Assembly (NCBI RefSeq): GCF_023718305.1
Contig: NZ_QEYO01000019.1
Span: 24,298 to 88,297 of the forward strand
Origin: Gramella sp. AN32
GTDB taxonomy: Bacteria; Bacteroidota; Bacteroidia; Flavobacteriales; Flavobacteriaceae
DNA: 64,000 nucleotides
Direction of reading: 5' to 3'
The notes beneath the pieces were generated by a model. That model saw nothing but the letters and a program-made list of their open reading frames with translations. It did no database searches and was not told the origin of the DNA. This document shows, one piece after another, positions 34,679-43,909 of this stretch. Within the stretch, counting starts at the first letter, position 1; each line of letters begins with the position of its first letter. Made by a program: the position numbers and the translations under genes.

Positions 34679-34696
34679 TCAATAAATTAGAACTGA

Positions 34697-35800
34697 CTAA
34701 TTTAAATGTTGTTTTTTTCTATCCTCAATACGCTGTTTGGCTATTTTTAAAGCGGCAAAATGCGTGGTAATATCTTCCTTCTCTGCTTTTTCCAGAATTC
34801 TCAAGGTCGTGTTATAGATATTTTCAGTTTTCCGCATGGTTTCCTGCCGATCATAATTCTCAAGCTCTGCGTATACATTAATTATTCCACCTGCATTGAT
34901 CAAAAAGTCTGGCGCATAAACGATTCCCCGCTTCTGAAGGATCTCTCCATGAGCCACTTCATCTGCTAACTGATTATTGGCCGCACCGGCAATAATATCA
35001 ACTTTCAATCGATCGATGGTATCATCATTAATGGTTGCACCCAAGGCACAAGGCGCATAAATATCAACAGCTGCGGAATAGATATCCCTTTCCGTATAAA
35101 TATGTGCGCCATATTGTTTTTTCACCTGCTGCAACCGTTCTTCATTGATATCTGCGATAAAAACTTCAGCGCCATCCCCCGTAAGATATTCCACCAGGGC
35201 TTCCCCAACATGACCAATTCCCTGAACCAGCACTTTTTTACCTTCGAGGTCATCACTGCCATATTTATATTTAGCAGCAGCTTTCATTCCCATAAAAACA
35301 CCATAAGCGGTAATTGGAGAGGGATTTCCTGCCCCACCTTTGCTTTCAGAAATACCGGTTACATAGGGTGTGACTTCTCTTACTATATCCATATCTGAAG
35401 TTTCCATGCCCACATCTTCCGCAGTAATATATTTCCCCCCTAATGAGTGCACAAATTCTCCAAATCTTCGCATCAGTTGTGGAGTTTTATCTTTCTTGGC
35501 ATCTCCCATGATCACGGCTTTTCCTCCGCCAAGATTAAGGCCGGTAATGGCACTTTTAAAACTCATCCCCCGGGAAAGCCTTAAAACATCGTTTACCGCT
35601 TCCCATTCGCTGGTATAATTCCACATTCTGGTTCCTCCCAAAGCAGGGCCTAAAACCGTATTGTGAATACCAATAATTGCCTTTAAACCTGTATCTTTGT
35701 CGTTGCAAAAAACGATTTGCTCGTGTTCATCAAAGGACACCTGGCCAAATACCGGAGCGGCTTTTTTAAGTTCTTTTGCATTTAGAACGTCAACTTGCAT
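34697..35800 (-). CDS. Glu/Leu/Phe/Val dehydrogenase family enzyme
   Basis: A 367-residue NAD-dependent amino-acid dehydrogenase, of leucine/valine-dehydrogenase type by length. The catalytic lysine motif GLNLGGGKAVIMGD has Lys94 and the Rossmann motif VQGIGHVGEALVEYL starts at 191. It converts branched-chain amino acids and 2-oxo acids; the HMG-CoA lyase in this window would act later in leucine breakdown. The C-terminus ends with IEDRKKQH. A -7 box lies upstream and the gene is divergent from the ABC exporter. Confidence 0.9.
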   Translation of the reverse strand: MQVDVLNAKELKKAAPVFGQVSFDEHEQIVFCNDKDTGLKAIIGIHNTVLGPALGGTRMWNYTSEWEAVNDVLRLSRGMSFKSAITGLNLGGGKAVIMGDAKKDKTPQLMRRFGEFVHSLGGKYITAEDVGMETSDMDIVREVTPYVTGISESKGGAGNPSPITAYGVFMGMKAAAKYKYGSDDLEGKKVLVQGIGHVGEALVEYLTGDGAEVFIADINEERLQQVKKQYGAHIYTERDIYSAAVDIYAPCALGATINDDTIDRLKVDIIAGAANNQLADEVAHGEILQKRGIVYAPDFLINAGGIINVYAELENYDRQETMRKTENIYNTTLRILEKAEKEDITTHFAALKIAKQRIEDRKKQHLN

Positions 35801-35852
35801 ATTTTGTTGATTTTAATTAAAATCGGATTATGAGATTATCAGAAATCCGCTG

Positions 35853-35860
35853 CAAAAATA
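35853..35860 (-). promoter_or_regulatory. -7 promoter box of amino-acid dehydrogenase gene
   Basis: Minus-strand TATTTTTG followed by CAG, matching TAnnTTTG, about 53 bases before the start codon. Confidence 0.4.
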
Positions 35861-35930
35861 ATAATATTTTAAAACAGAGGGATTTAAATGCTGTTAAATT
35901 AAATTATCCTCAATTTTCCCTGCTTTCTGA

Positions 35931-37688
35931 ATGAAAAATTTGAAACATCTTAATAAGTACTTCTATAAATACAAATGGAAACTGCTTATAGGACTTGTCA
36001 TTACTATTGCCGCCAGAATTTTTGGTATTTATTATGTCCCGCTAATTGGTAAGAGTACTGTGGTTATTGAAAAATATATGAATGGCCAAATAACCGATGT
36101 GGCCACAGTAAAAGATGAGCTATTGTTCAATATCCTGCTAATTGTTGGTACCACTTTAATTTCAGCATTTTTAACCTTTATCATGCGCCAGACATTTATT
36201 GTGGTTTCAAGGCATATGGAATATGACCTTAAAAATGAGGTTTTTCAGCATTATGAAAATTTATCTCTCAATTTTTATAAAAAAAACCGTACCGGGGATT
36301 TAATGAACCGGATTAGCGAAGACGTCTCCAAAGTTCGTTCTTACCTGGGGCCAGCCATTATGTATAGTGTAATGACGATAACCTCAACGGTAGTGGTACT
36401 TATTTTCATGGTACGATCTGCACCCATGCTTACGCTATATACCGTTATCCCTTTACCTATACTTTCATTTGCCATCTATAAACTTAGTGTGGCCATACAC
36501 AAAAGAAGTACGGTAGTACAGCAATATTTATCCAGGCTAAACACTTTTACCCAGGAAAGTTTTAGCGGGATTGCCGTGATCAAGTCTTATGGGATTGAAC
36601 CTCAAACAAACGCAAATTTTACCACGCTTTCCAATGGAAGCCGTGATAAAAACCTGGACCTGGTAAAAGTGCAGGCCTTCTTTTTTCCATTAATGGTCTT
36701 ATTGATTGGAATTAGTAACCTAATCGTTATCTATTTCGGCGGAAGTAGGGTTATATCTGGGGAGATTGCCAATATCGATGTTCTGGTGGAATTCATTCTC
36801 TATGTAAATATGCTTACCTGGCCGGTGGCCTCTATTGGTTGGGTGACTTCTCTGGTACAGCAGGCGGAAGCTTCCCAGGAAAGGATCAACGAATTCCTTT
36901 CTGTTGAATCTGAAATTACCAATCCAAAATCTGAAATTGACGAGATCAACGGGAAGATTGAATTCAAAAATGTTAGCTTCACCTATGATGATACCAATAT
37001 TACCGCACTTAAAAATGTTTCCTTCCAAATAAATAAAGGAGAAACCCTGGCCATTATTGGTAAAACCGGATCGGGAAAATCTACGATTTTGGAACTTATT
37101 GGCAGGCTTTACGATATTGAAAGCGGTTCTATTTTAATCGACGACCGCGAAATTAATACCCTGAATCTAGAAAGCCTTCGGAAAAGTATTGGATATGTAC
37201 CCCAGGATGCATTTTTATTTAGTGATAGTATTCGGAACAATATCAAATTTGGAAAAGCAGACGCTTCCGAAGAGGAAATTATTCAGGCGGCGAAAAACGC
37301 TTCCGTACATAAAAATATAAAAGGCTTCAGCCAGGGCTATGATACGGTCCTGGGTGAGCGCGGTATTACCCTTTCCGGCGGACAAAAACAGCGTGTTTCT
37401 ATCGCACGGGCCATTATCCATGAACCGGAAATTTTACTTTTCGATGACTGCCTTTCCGCGGTAGATACGGAAACCGAAGAGGAGATCCTGAGCAACCTTT
37501 TCAAGATAAGTAAGAATAAAACCACCATTATCGTAAGCCATCGAATTTCTTCAGCAAAAAACGCAGATAAAATAATCATCCTTGAAGATGGTCAAATTGT
37601 ACAGGAAGGCACTCATAACAAGCTTTTACATACAGATGGCTACTACAAGGAACTTTATGCAAAACAGTTAAAAGAAAAAGAAATGTGA
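35931..37688 (+). CDS. ABC exporter (fused membrane and ATPase domains)
   Basis: A 585-residue half-transporter with six membrane helices (about residues 15-315) and an ATPase domain. Walker A IIGKTGSGKST is at about 375, signature LSGGQKQR at about 480, Walker B ILLFDDCLSAVD follows, and the H-loop is IIVSHRISSAKNADKI. It belongs to the MsbA/MdlB-like multidrug and lipid exporter group; it should work as a homodimer or with a partner not seen here. DUF3276 follows on the same strand. Confidence 0.92.
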   Translation: MKNLKHLNKYFYKYKWKLLIGLVITIAARIFGIYYVPLIGKSTVVIEKYMNGQITDVATVKDELLFNILLIVGTTLISAFLTFIMRQTFIVVSRHMEYDLKNEVFQHYENLSLNFYKKNRTGDLMNRISEDVSKVRSYLGPAIMYSVMTITSTVVVLIFMVRSAPMLTLYTVIPLPILSFAIYKLSVAIHKRSTVVQQYLSRLNTFTQESFSGIAVIKSYGIEPQTNANFTTLSNGSRDKNLDLVKVQAFFFPLMVLLIGISNLIVIYFGGSRVISGEIANIDVLVEFILYVNMLTWPVASIGWVTSLVQQAEASQERINEFLSVESEITNPKSEIDEINGKIEFKNVSFTYDDTNITALKNVSFQINKGETLAIIGKTGSGKSTILELIGRLYDIESGSILIDDREINTLNLESLRKSIGYVPQDAFLFSDSIRNNIKFGKADASEEEIIQAAKNASVHKNIKGFSQGYDTVLGERGITLSGGQKQRVSIARAIIHEPEILLFDDCLSAVDTETEEEILSNLFKISKNKTTIIVSHRISSAKNADKIIILEDGQIVQEGTHNKLLHTDGYYKELYAKQLKEKEM

Positions 37689-37761
37689 AAATTTTTTGTT
37701 ATATGTTAAAAATTTTTGGATTTTTGACGTTGACAAATTAATCAATCAAAGACTTTATTTT

Positions 37762-38151
37762 ATGAGCGACAAGGGAATGATGGAGAAAGAAGAAATATTC
37801 TCTAAAGTTTTACGAGCTGGAAGAAGAACTTACTTTTTTGACGTAAGAGCTACTCGTGCAGACGACTATTATTTAACGATTACAGAGAGTAAAAAATTTA
37901 CTAACGACGACGGCTCTTTCTATTATAAAAAGCACAAGATCTATCTTTACAAGGAAGATTTTGATGGTTTTAAAGAAATCCTTGCGGAAATGACCGATTA
38001 TATTGTGAACGAAAAAGGTGAGGAAGTTATCAGTGAACGTCATCAAAAAGATTTCAAGAAGGAATATGAAGATGATGAAATTGATGGCGCCGAAACCGTT
38101 TCAGCGGATAGTCCAAAGAAATTTACCGATGTAAGTTTCGACGATATTTAG
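37762..38151 (+). CDS. PUR-domain DUF3276 protein
   Basis: About 129 residues from ATG 37762 (MSDKGMMEKEEIFSKVLRAG). DUF3276 is the Bacteroidota and spirochaete PUR-alpha-like fold that binds single-stranded nucleic acid; RRTYFFDVRATRADDYYLTITESKK and FYYKKHKIYLYKEDFDGFKEILAEM are the repeated strands and helix. The acidic C-terminal tail ends SFDDI. An in-frame ATG at 37696 would add 22 unrelated residues and is unlikely. The gene is closed by a strong terminator. Confidence 0.9.
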   Translation: MSDKGMMEKEEIFSKVLRAGRRTYFFDVRATRADDYYLTITESKKFTNDDGSFYYKKHKIYLYKEDFDGFKEILAEMTDYIVNEKGEEVISERHQKDFKKEYEDDEIDGAETVSADSPKKFTDVSFDDI

Positions 38152-38173
38152 AAAAAAGAACATCAATACTACC

Positions 38174-38204
38174 AAACCGTCCTAAATCAGGACGGTTTTT
38201 TTAT
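38174..38204 (+). terminator. Terminator of DUF3276 gene (identical copy downstream)
   Basis: AAACCGTCC-TAAATCA-GGACGGTTT hairpin plus a T7 tract. The same 32 bases recur at 39081-39112. The following interval to 38498 is AT-rich and shows no gene. Confidence 0.9.
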
Positions 38205-38498
38205 ACTAAAGAAATTATTAGGTTTCTGATTTAAGAAAATAAATATTTTATTATATTCGTTTTACTCTTCCCTACAAGTTATTTTAATTTTAACATTTTA
38301 CATAAATTTATTAATTAATCCCCGACTGGGTTTATATTCTATAATAAACTCATTAAGTCATATAAATAAGGGATTAACACTTTATTATTTTATTCACAAA
38401 TAAATTATTTTATTAATTTTATGTTAATTTTTACATCTAACCGTTTTAGTTTCATTTTTTGATTTTATTTTACTCTAATCAAATTAATCACTAAAATC

Positions 38499-38966
38499 AT
38501 GAAAAAACATATATTATTACTTGTTTTCACCTTCTCAGCCTTTTTCAACTGTTATTCTCAAAATGAATGGAGATTAGAACTAAATGCTGGTGCAAATGTC
38601 GGAGATTATTTAAATGATACAGGTATTTCAGCTGGAGCTGATGTGAGTTATCTAATACCGATAACTACCAAAATTTCAATTGGACCCACTACTGGATTTT
38701 CAAGACTTTTCCTCAACAGTTCTGATGATTTCAATTTTCTTCCAATTGCCGCTTCTGGGAGAATTTCTTTAAACAATAATATTTTTATAGGTACAGATTT
38801 AGGGTATTCAATAATATGGATTGACGGTTGGGATGGAGGATTCTATTATAGGCCAAAAATTGGATATAAATTCAATAAGTTTAATCTAATTGGTTCTTAT
38901 AGTACTATAGATCAAAATCCAGAAACTTTTTCTTTTGCGAAATTAGGTGTAGAATTTAGACTTTAA
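38499..38966 (+). CDS. Small outer-membrane beta-barrel protein
   Basis: A 155-residue exported protein with signal peptide MKKHILLLVFTFSAFFNCYSQ. The mature 134 residues alternate hydrophobic and polar positions and begin NEWRLELNAGANVGDYL, ending FAKLGVEFRL, so it looks like a small OmpX/OmpW-like beta-barrel, with a final Leu rather than Phe. The function is unknown. It is isolated in AT-rich DNA between two identical terminators (38174-38204 and 39081-39112), which suggests that the segment was inserted or duplicated. Confidence 0.75.
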   Translation: MKKHILLLVFTFSAFFNCYSQNEWRLELNAGANVGDYLNDTGISAGADVSYLIPITTKISIGPTTGFSRLFLNSSDDFNFLPIAASGRISLNNNIFIGTDLGYSIIWIDGWDGGFYYRPKIGYKFNKFNLIGSYSTIDQNPETFSFAKLGVEFRL

Positions 38967-39080
38967 CGTGTTTTAAACGCAGTAAGGCAAACCTAATAAC
39001 GATTAGCGTAAATCCAGAACCAGTCTTTATTTTTTAAAAGTTTAATTTACCTACGATTGTATTTTATAGACTAATTGAAA

Positions 39081-39112
39081 AAACCGTCCTAAATCAGGAC
39101 GGTTTTTTTATA
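39081..39112 (+). terminator. Second copy of the identical terminator
   Basis: The same 32 bases as at 38174-38204 (CCGTCC..GGACGG stem and T7 tract), 115 bases after the small barrel gene. Confidence 0.85.
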
Positions 39113-39134
39113 TTATAGCTTTAAATTATTTTAC

Positions 39135-41648
39135 ATGAGATCAATATTCGGAATTCTGTTAGTGTTCAGTTTTTTAAACCTGCAAGCCCAAAAGGATAGT
39201 CTTCAAATGCACTATTATCTGCCCCAGGATATTTCTTATAATCTTACAATCCCCACTCCCGAAGAAATCATTGGGTTTGTGCCCGGTGAATGGCATGTAA
39301 GCCACGACAGGTTGATCACATATATGACGAAACTTGCTGAAGTTTCCCCGAGAATAAATTTACAGGAAAGGGGTTTTACTTATGAAGGCAGGTCTTTAGC
39401 ATTGCTGATTATTTCTTCAGAAGAAAACCTGAAAAATATTGATAAAATTAGAGAAGAACATGTAAAGCTCATTTCGAAAAATTCCGAAGTTTTGAATACT
39501 TCTACAATGCCTGCAGTTATTAACCAGGGATTTTCCATTCATGGAAATGAACCCAGCGGCTCCAATGCCGCTTTGATTTATGCCTATTATCTGGCTGCAG
39601 CTGAAGGAGCAGCAATTGAAAAAACCCTGAAAGATGTGATCATTCTGCTCGATCCCTCGTTTAATCCAGACGGGTTACAAAGGTTTGCCTATTGGGCAAA
39701 TACCAATAGAAGTATCAATTTAAATACAGATCCCCAGGACAGGGAATTTGATGAAGTTTGGCCCGGTGGGAGAACCAATCATTACTGGTTCGATATGAAC
39801 CGGGACTGGTTGCCGGTACAGTTGCCTGAATCACAGGTTCGCATAAAAACATTTCATGAGTGGTATCCCAATATCCTGACAGATCATCACGAGATGGGAT
39901 CAAATTCTTCTTTTTTCTTCCAACCGGGAATACCGTCGAGAACACATCCGCTAACGCCACCAATAAACCAGGATCTCACCAAAGAAATTGGCACTTATCA
40001 TGCGACAGCTCTGGATGAAATTGGATCCATGTATTATACCGAGGAGGATTACGATGATTTTTACTACGGCAAAGGTTCAACATTCCCAGATGTGAATGGA
40101 AGCATAGGAATCCTTTTTGAACAGGGAAGCAGTCGCGGCCATGCTAAAGAGACTGAAAATGGAATACTCACCTTTCCCTTCACCATTCGTAATCAATTTA
40201 CCGCAGCACTTTCCACCTTGAAAGCAGCTGAAAATATGCGGGAGAAATTGTTGAATTATCAACGTGATTTTTATAAGAACGCCAGGAATTCAGCAAAAAG
40301 TGGTGCTTATGTTTTTGGCAATTCTAAAGATGCATTAAGTACTTATCATTTAGCTAAAATCCTAAAAAAACATCAGATAGAAATTCATGAAGTAGCGCAG
40401 GATTTTATTGAAGATGATAAGGTCTATAGAAAAGGTTACGCCTATGTCGTGCCAAAAGACCAAAGGCAACATCGACTGCTGGAAGCGATGTTCGAAACAA
40501 GGACCACTTTTGAGGACAGTCTGTTCTATGATATTTCTGCATGGACATTTCCCCTGGCTTTTGATTTAGATTACTCTGAAGATGTTTCTATGAACAGGGC
40601 AGGAAGTGAAATTGAAGTATTACAAATGCCCGGTTTTTCTGCACCGGAAAAAAGTAATTATGCCTACCTGCTAGATTGGAATAATTACTACGCTCCAAAA
40701 GCACTTAATCAAATTCTGCAAAAAGATATTCGTGCACGCGTTGCCATGAAAGAATTTAGTTTAGGAAGTAAAAATTTCGATTATGGAACGATCATGATCC
40801 CAGCAAAAAATCAGGAAATGAATTCAGATGAAATCCATCAATTCTTAACTGAAGTCTCAAAAAATAGCCATGTAGAGATTGTGGGAATAAAAACCGGAAT
40901 GACCCACGGAATTAATCTGGGGAGCAGGCAGTTCAAAAATATCGATAAGCCAAAAGTGGCTGTACTTGTGGGTGGCTCTATAACGTCCTATGATGCCGGC
41001 GAGATTTGGCATTTATTCGATCAGCGTTATCAAATGAACATCACCAAACTGGATGTAAACAATTTTTCAAAATTTGATCTTTCTAAATACACTGATATTA
41101 TTATCCCAAATACCTGGAAAGGCCTGGAAGATGCTGATGCTAAAAAACTGGAAGACTGGGTGAAGAATGGCGGGACTTTAATTGCTTATAGAAATACCGT
41201 GAACTGGCTTAATGAAAATAAATTTATAACATTTGAAACCAAAGAAAATAAATTAGAAGCAAAGGAAATTTCTTTTGAAGAAGCCGGTGATTTTCGCGGG
41301 GCGCAGGGAATTGGCGGGGCGATTTTCGAAGCACATATAGACCGAAGTCATCCTATTGCTTTTGGATATAAGGATGACAAAATTGCCTTATTTAGAAACA
41401 CAACTATTTTTATCAAGCCAGATAAGCAGAGTTATAACAATCCTATCCAATACACTAAAAATCCATTATTAAGCGGCTATATAAGCAAGCCAAACCTGGA
41501 TTCTATTGCAGAAACCGTTCCCTTCAAAGTAGAGGGCCTGGGGCACGGGAAAGTGATCCTATTTACCGACAATACAAATTTTAGGGCTTTCTGGTTTGGA
41601 ACAAACAAGCTATTGATGAATGCTATTTTCTTCGGAAAAGAGATGTAG
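39135..41648 (+). CDS. Exported M14-family zinc carboxypeptidase-like protein
   Basis: An 837-residue protein with signal peptide (MRSIFGILLVFSFLNLQAQ). The M14 domain is in the N-terminal half: zinc ligands His136 and Glu139 in HGNEPSG, the third ligand in the TDHHEMG region near 250, and a candidate catalytic Glu in GILFEQGSSRG near 330. The C-terminal half (about 430-837) has PKVAVLVGG, a glutamine-amidotransferase-like segment, and ends AIFFGKEM. Members of this group are large periplasmic or secreted peptidases; the substrate is unknown. It ends one base from the convergent csaA stop. Confidence 0.9.
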   Translation: MRSIFGILLVFSFLNLQAQKDSLQMHYYLPQDISYNLTIPTPEEIIGFVPGEWHVSHDRLITYMTKLAEVSPRINLQERGFTYEGRSLALLIISSEENLKNIDKIREEHVKLISKNSEVLNTSTMPAVINQGFSIHGNEPSGSNAALIYAYYLAAAEGAAIEKTLKDVIILLDPSFNPDGLQRFAYWANTNRSINLNTDPQDREFDEVWPGGRTNHYWFDMNRDWLPVQLPESQVRIKTFHEWYPNILTDHHEMGSNSSFFFQPGIPSRTHPLTPPINQDLTKEIGTYHATALDEIGSMYYTEEDYDDFYYGKGSTFPDVNGSIGILFEQGSSRGHAKETENGILTFPFTIRNQFTAALSTLKAAENMREKLLNYQRDFYKNARNSAKSGAYVFGNSKDALSTYHLAKILKKHQIEIHEVAQDFIEDDKVYRKGYAYVVPKDQRQHRLLEAMFETRTTFEDSLFYDISAWTFPLAFDLDYSEDVSMNRAGSEIEVLQMPGFSAPEKSNYAYLLDWNNYYAPKALNQILQKDIRARVAMKEFSLGSKNFDYGTIMIPAKNQEMNSDEIHQFLTEVSKNSHVEIVGIKTGMTHGINLGSRQFKNIDKPKVAVLVGGSITSYDAGEIWHLFDQRYQMNITKLDVNNFSKFDLSKYTDIIIPNTWKGLEDADAKKLEDWVKNGGTLIAYRNTVNWLNENKFITFETKENKLEAKEISFEEAGDFRGAQGIGGAIFEAHIDRSHPIAFGYKDDKIALFRNTTIFIKPDKQSYNNPIQYTKNPLLSGYISKPNLDSIAETVPFKVEGLGHGKVILFTDNTNFRAFWFGTNKLLMNAIFFGKEM

Positions 41649-41649
41649 G

Positions 41650-41988
41650 TTATCCAATTCTTAAACCATTTTCCACTCTTTGATCTGTAGATAATAAAAC
41701 CACATCATTATTATCGCCAACCGCGCCGAGTACCAGGCACTGGCTCATAAAATTTGCGATCTGTTTTTCAGGGAAATTTAGCACCGCCACGATTTGTCTT
41801 CCGGCAAGTTCTTCTGAAGTGTACCTTCTGGTAATTTGAGCAGAAGATTTTCTTTGCCCGATTTCTTTCCCAAAATCAATGGTAAGTTTATAAGCCGGAT
41901 GTTTAGCTTCGGGAAAATTTTCCGCTTTAACAATTGTCCCTACCCTAATTTCAACTTTTTCAAAATCTTCCCAGTTAATTTCAGCCAT
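41650..41988 (-). CDS. csaA: tRNA-binding-domain protein CsaA
   Basis: A 112-residue protein consisting of one OB-fold tRNA-binding domain like the C-terminus of methionyl-tRNA synthetase. It starts MAEINWEDFEKVEIRVGTI and has KHPAYKLTIDFG, AQITRRYT, GRQIVAVLNFPEKQIA and SQCLVLG, all typical of CsaA. CsaA homodimers have export-related chaperone and RNA-binding activity. It is convergent with the M14 gene and divergent from the thioredoxin-like gene. Confidence 0.92.
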   Translation of the reverse strand: MAEINWEDFEKVEIRVGTIVKAENFPEAKHPAYKLTIDFGKEIGQRKSSAQITRRYTSEELAGRQIVAVLNFPEKQIANFMSQCLVLGAVGDNNDVVLLSTDQRVENGLRIG

Positions 41989-42063
41989 TTCTTTTTTGTT
42001 TTCAAATTAGGCAATCCCAATTTATAATTTCGGTAAGAATTAGTTAATTTTAAAGAAAAAACC

Positions 42064-42621
42064 ATGGCTCGCACTCCTTCCAATATGATGGCCCTAAATA
42101 CCCCCGCCCCAGATTTTAATCTAATGGATGTTCGAACCACACATCTCACTACACTTCAAGATGTAAAAGGAGAACGAGGCACCCTGATTATGTTTATTTG
42201 CAACCACTGCCCTTTTGTAAAACTGGTTAATGAGGAAATTGTAAAACTCGCCAATGATTACCGGCCTTTAGGTTTTGGTTTTGCGGCAATTATGAGCAAT
42301 GATGTGGAGAATTATCCTGATGATAGCCCCGAGAAAATGCGTGAAAATGCGAATAAAAATCAATTTTCTTTTCCCTATTTATTTGACGGAACCCAGAAAA
42401 TTGCCAAGGCTTACGATGCCGCCTGTACTCCGGATTTTTTCCTATTTGATTCAGAATTAAAACTGGTGTATCGTGGCCAATTAGATGATAGCAGGCCCGG
42501 GAATGGCATCCATCCATCGGGCAGGGATCTTAGGGAAGCTATGGATGCATTATTAAATAACCGGCCAGTTTCTGCAAAACAAAAGCCAAGTATAGGTTGC
42601 AATATTAAGTGGAAGGAATAA
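42064..42621 (+). CDS. Thioredoxin-like/AhpC-TSA family protein
   Basis: A 185-residue cytosolic thioredoxin-fold protein with a CNHC motif (Cys46, Cys49) in LIMFICNHCPFVK and a C-terminal PSIGCNIKW, both typical of a peroxiredoxin-like thioredoxin group. KAYDAACTPDFFLFD and YRGQLDDSRPGNG are conserved regions. Catalysis is presumably disulfide or peroxide chemistry. It is the first of a run of redox genes (1-Cys peroxiredoxin, YciI-like, YfiT-like), but a repeat-containing gap follows. Confidence 0.88.
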   Translation: MARTPSNMMALNTPAPDFNLMDVRTTHLTTLQDVKGERGTLIMFICNHCPFVKLVNEEIVKLANDYRPLGFGFAAIMSNDVENYPDDSPEKMRENANKNQFSFPYLFDGTQKIAKAYDAACTPDFFLFDSELKLVYRGQLDDSRPGNGIHPSGRDLREAMDALLNNRPVSAKQKPSIGCNIKWKE

Positions 42622-42639
42622 AATTTCATAAAATTTTAT

Positions 42640-42695
42640 TCCTTCCCCCTCTCCACGACCCTCTCCTAACAGGAGAGGGAGAAATCAAAATATCG
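42640..42695. repeat. Fragment with CCTCTCC..GGAGAGG hairpin
   Basis: CCCTCTCC-TAAC-AGGAGAGGG stem-loop preceded by TTCCTTCCCCCTCTCC. It resembles the CTCTCCC..GGGAGAG hairpin of the structured repeats near 4.6 and 22.9 kb, and could also end the thioredoxin-like transcript. The rest of the interval to 42907 shows no gene. Confidence 0.5.
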
Positions 42696-42907
42696 CTGAG
42701 TGTAGTATCCTAACTTCGCGCCCGCTGCAATTACGATTTACAACGAAGTAATTTGAAATCTGCTTACTTCGTAGTCAATGCTTGTTTTCTACTCTTCTGC
42801 CAAACAATTTTAATTTATTAACCTAACCTTATAACTTTTCAAACTAATATTTTTTAATTTTAATGTCCTATAGAATTAATAGGATTATAAATTGAAAATA
42901 TAAAGTT

Positions 42908-43549
42908 ATGAGTGAATTAAAATTAGGAGATAAAGCACCAAATTTTGATGCAGAAACTTCAGAAGGGAAAATTAATTTTTATGATTATTTAGGTGAGAGC
43001 TGGGGGATCCTATTTTCGCACCCGGCAGATTACACCCCGGTTTGTACTACAGAATTGGGTACGGTTGCAAAATATAAAGACAAGTTTGCGGAAAGAAACG
43101 TAAAGGTAATGGCCTTAAGTGTTGATGGTGTTGAGTCCCATAAAGGCTGGATTAATGATATTAATGAAACTCAGGATACCGAGGTGAATTTTCCAATTAT
43201 AGCAGATGAAGACCGTAAAATCTCCAATCTTTATGGAATGATCCACCCAAAAGCCGATGATACCTTAACCGTAAGATCTGTATATGTGATTGGACCAGAC
43301 AAAACTATTAAGTTAATGATCACCTATCCTGCTTCTACCGGAAGGAATTTTGAAGAATTGATTCGGGTGATAGATTCCTTACAATTAACGGCATATCAAA
43401 AAGTAGCTACCCCGGCGAACTGGAAACAGGGCGATGATGTGGTGATTAGCCCCAGTGTATCGAATGAAGATGCAGATAAAATGTTCCCAAAAGGCTATAA
43501 AACGGTAAAACCGTATTTACGAATGACTCCGCAACCGGATAAAAAATAG
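42908..43549 (+). CDS. 1-Cys peroxiredoxin (Prx6 family)
   Basis: A 213-residue peroxidase of the Prx6 group that reduces peroxides. The peroxidatic Cys46 is in HPADYTPVCTTELG; no other cysteine exists, so it is 1-Cys and needs an external thiol. LSVDGVESHKGWINDI and the C-terminal KPYLRMTPQPDKK are typical. It is followed after two bases by the YciI-like gene, so the two are translationally linked. Confidence 0.95.
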   Translation: MSELKLGDKAPNFDAETSEGKINFYDYLGESWGILFSHPADYTPVCTTELGTVAKYKDKFAERNVKVMALSVDGVESHKGWINDINETQDTEVNFPIIADEDRKISNLYGMIHPKADDTLTVRSVYVIGPDKTIKLMITYPASTGRNFEELIRVIDSLQLTAYQKVATPANWKQGDDVVISPSVSNEDADKMFPKGYKTVKPYLRMTPQPDKK

Positions 43550-43551
43550 AA

Positions 43552-43872
43552 ATGTTGCCCTACTATATTCTTTTTTACGAAACAGTTAATGATTATTTAG
43601 AAAAGCGTGGCCAATATCGTGAGGAACATTTAAAACTTGCCAATACAGCCAGAAAAAATGGCAATTTGATCATGGCAGGAGCTTTTGCAAATCCTGCAGA
43701 TGGAGCGGCTTTGATCTTTAAAGCTGAAAATGCTGAGATTCCAAAGGAATTTGCCAAAAACGACCCATATGTAAAAAATGGATTGGTCAAAAACTGGGAG
43801 CTTAGGGATTGGACAGTGGTGATAGGAAACGAAAACCCCGAGGCTGAGCCCTCGGGGAATTTTATAAATTAA
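43552..43872 (+). CDS. YciI-like protein
   Basis: A 106-residue protein of the YciI superfamily (ferredoxin-like fold): YYILFYETVNDYLEKRGQYREEHLKLANTA near the start, FAKNDPYVKNGLVKNWELRDW near the end. YciI proteins have a His-Asp pair in HxxxxxxxxxxG and DP, which here are His25 and Asp71. Function is uncertain. It follows the peroxiredoxin gene by two bases and its 3' end carries a terminator-like hairpin inside the coding sequence. Confidence 0.85.
   Translation: MLPYYILFYETVNDYLEKRGQYREEHLKLANTARKNGNLIMAGAFANPADGAALIFKAENAEIPKEFAKNDPYVKNGLVKNWELRDWTVVIGNENPEAEPSGNFIN
43836..43864 (+). terminator. Hairpin inside the 3' end of the YciI-like gene
   Basis: CCCCGAGG-CTGAGC-CCTCGGGG followed by AATTTTAT. 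The stem is within the last coding codons (EAEPSG), so the gene body doubles as terminator arm. Confidence 0.6.
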
Positions 43873-43883
43873 ATTTAATAAAT

Positions 43884-43909
43884 GAAAGACTGGTTTTTAC
43901 CAGTCTTTT
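43884..43909 (-). terminator. Terminator overlapping the stop of the YfiT-like gene
   Basis: AAAGACTGG-TTTTTA-CCAGTCTTT stem-loop. On the minus strand it contains the stop codon of the YfiT-like gene and is followed by T-rich DNA. Confidence 0.7.
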
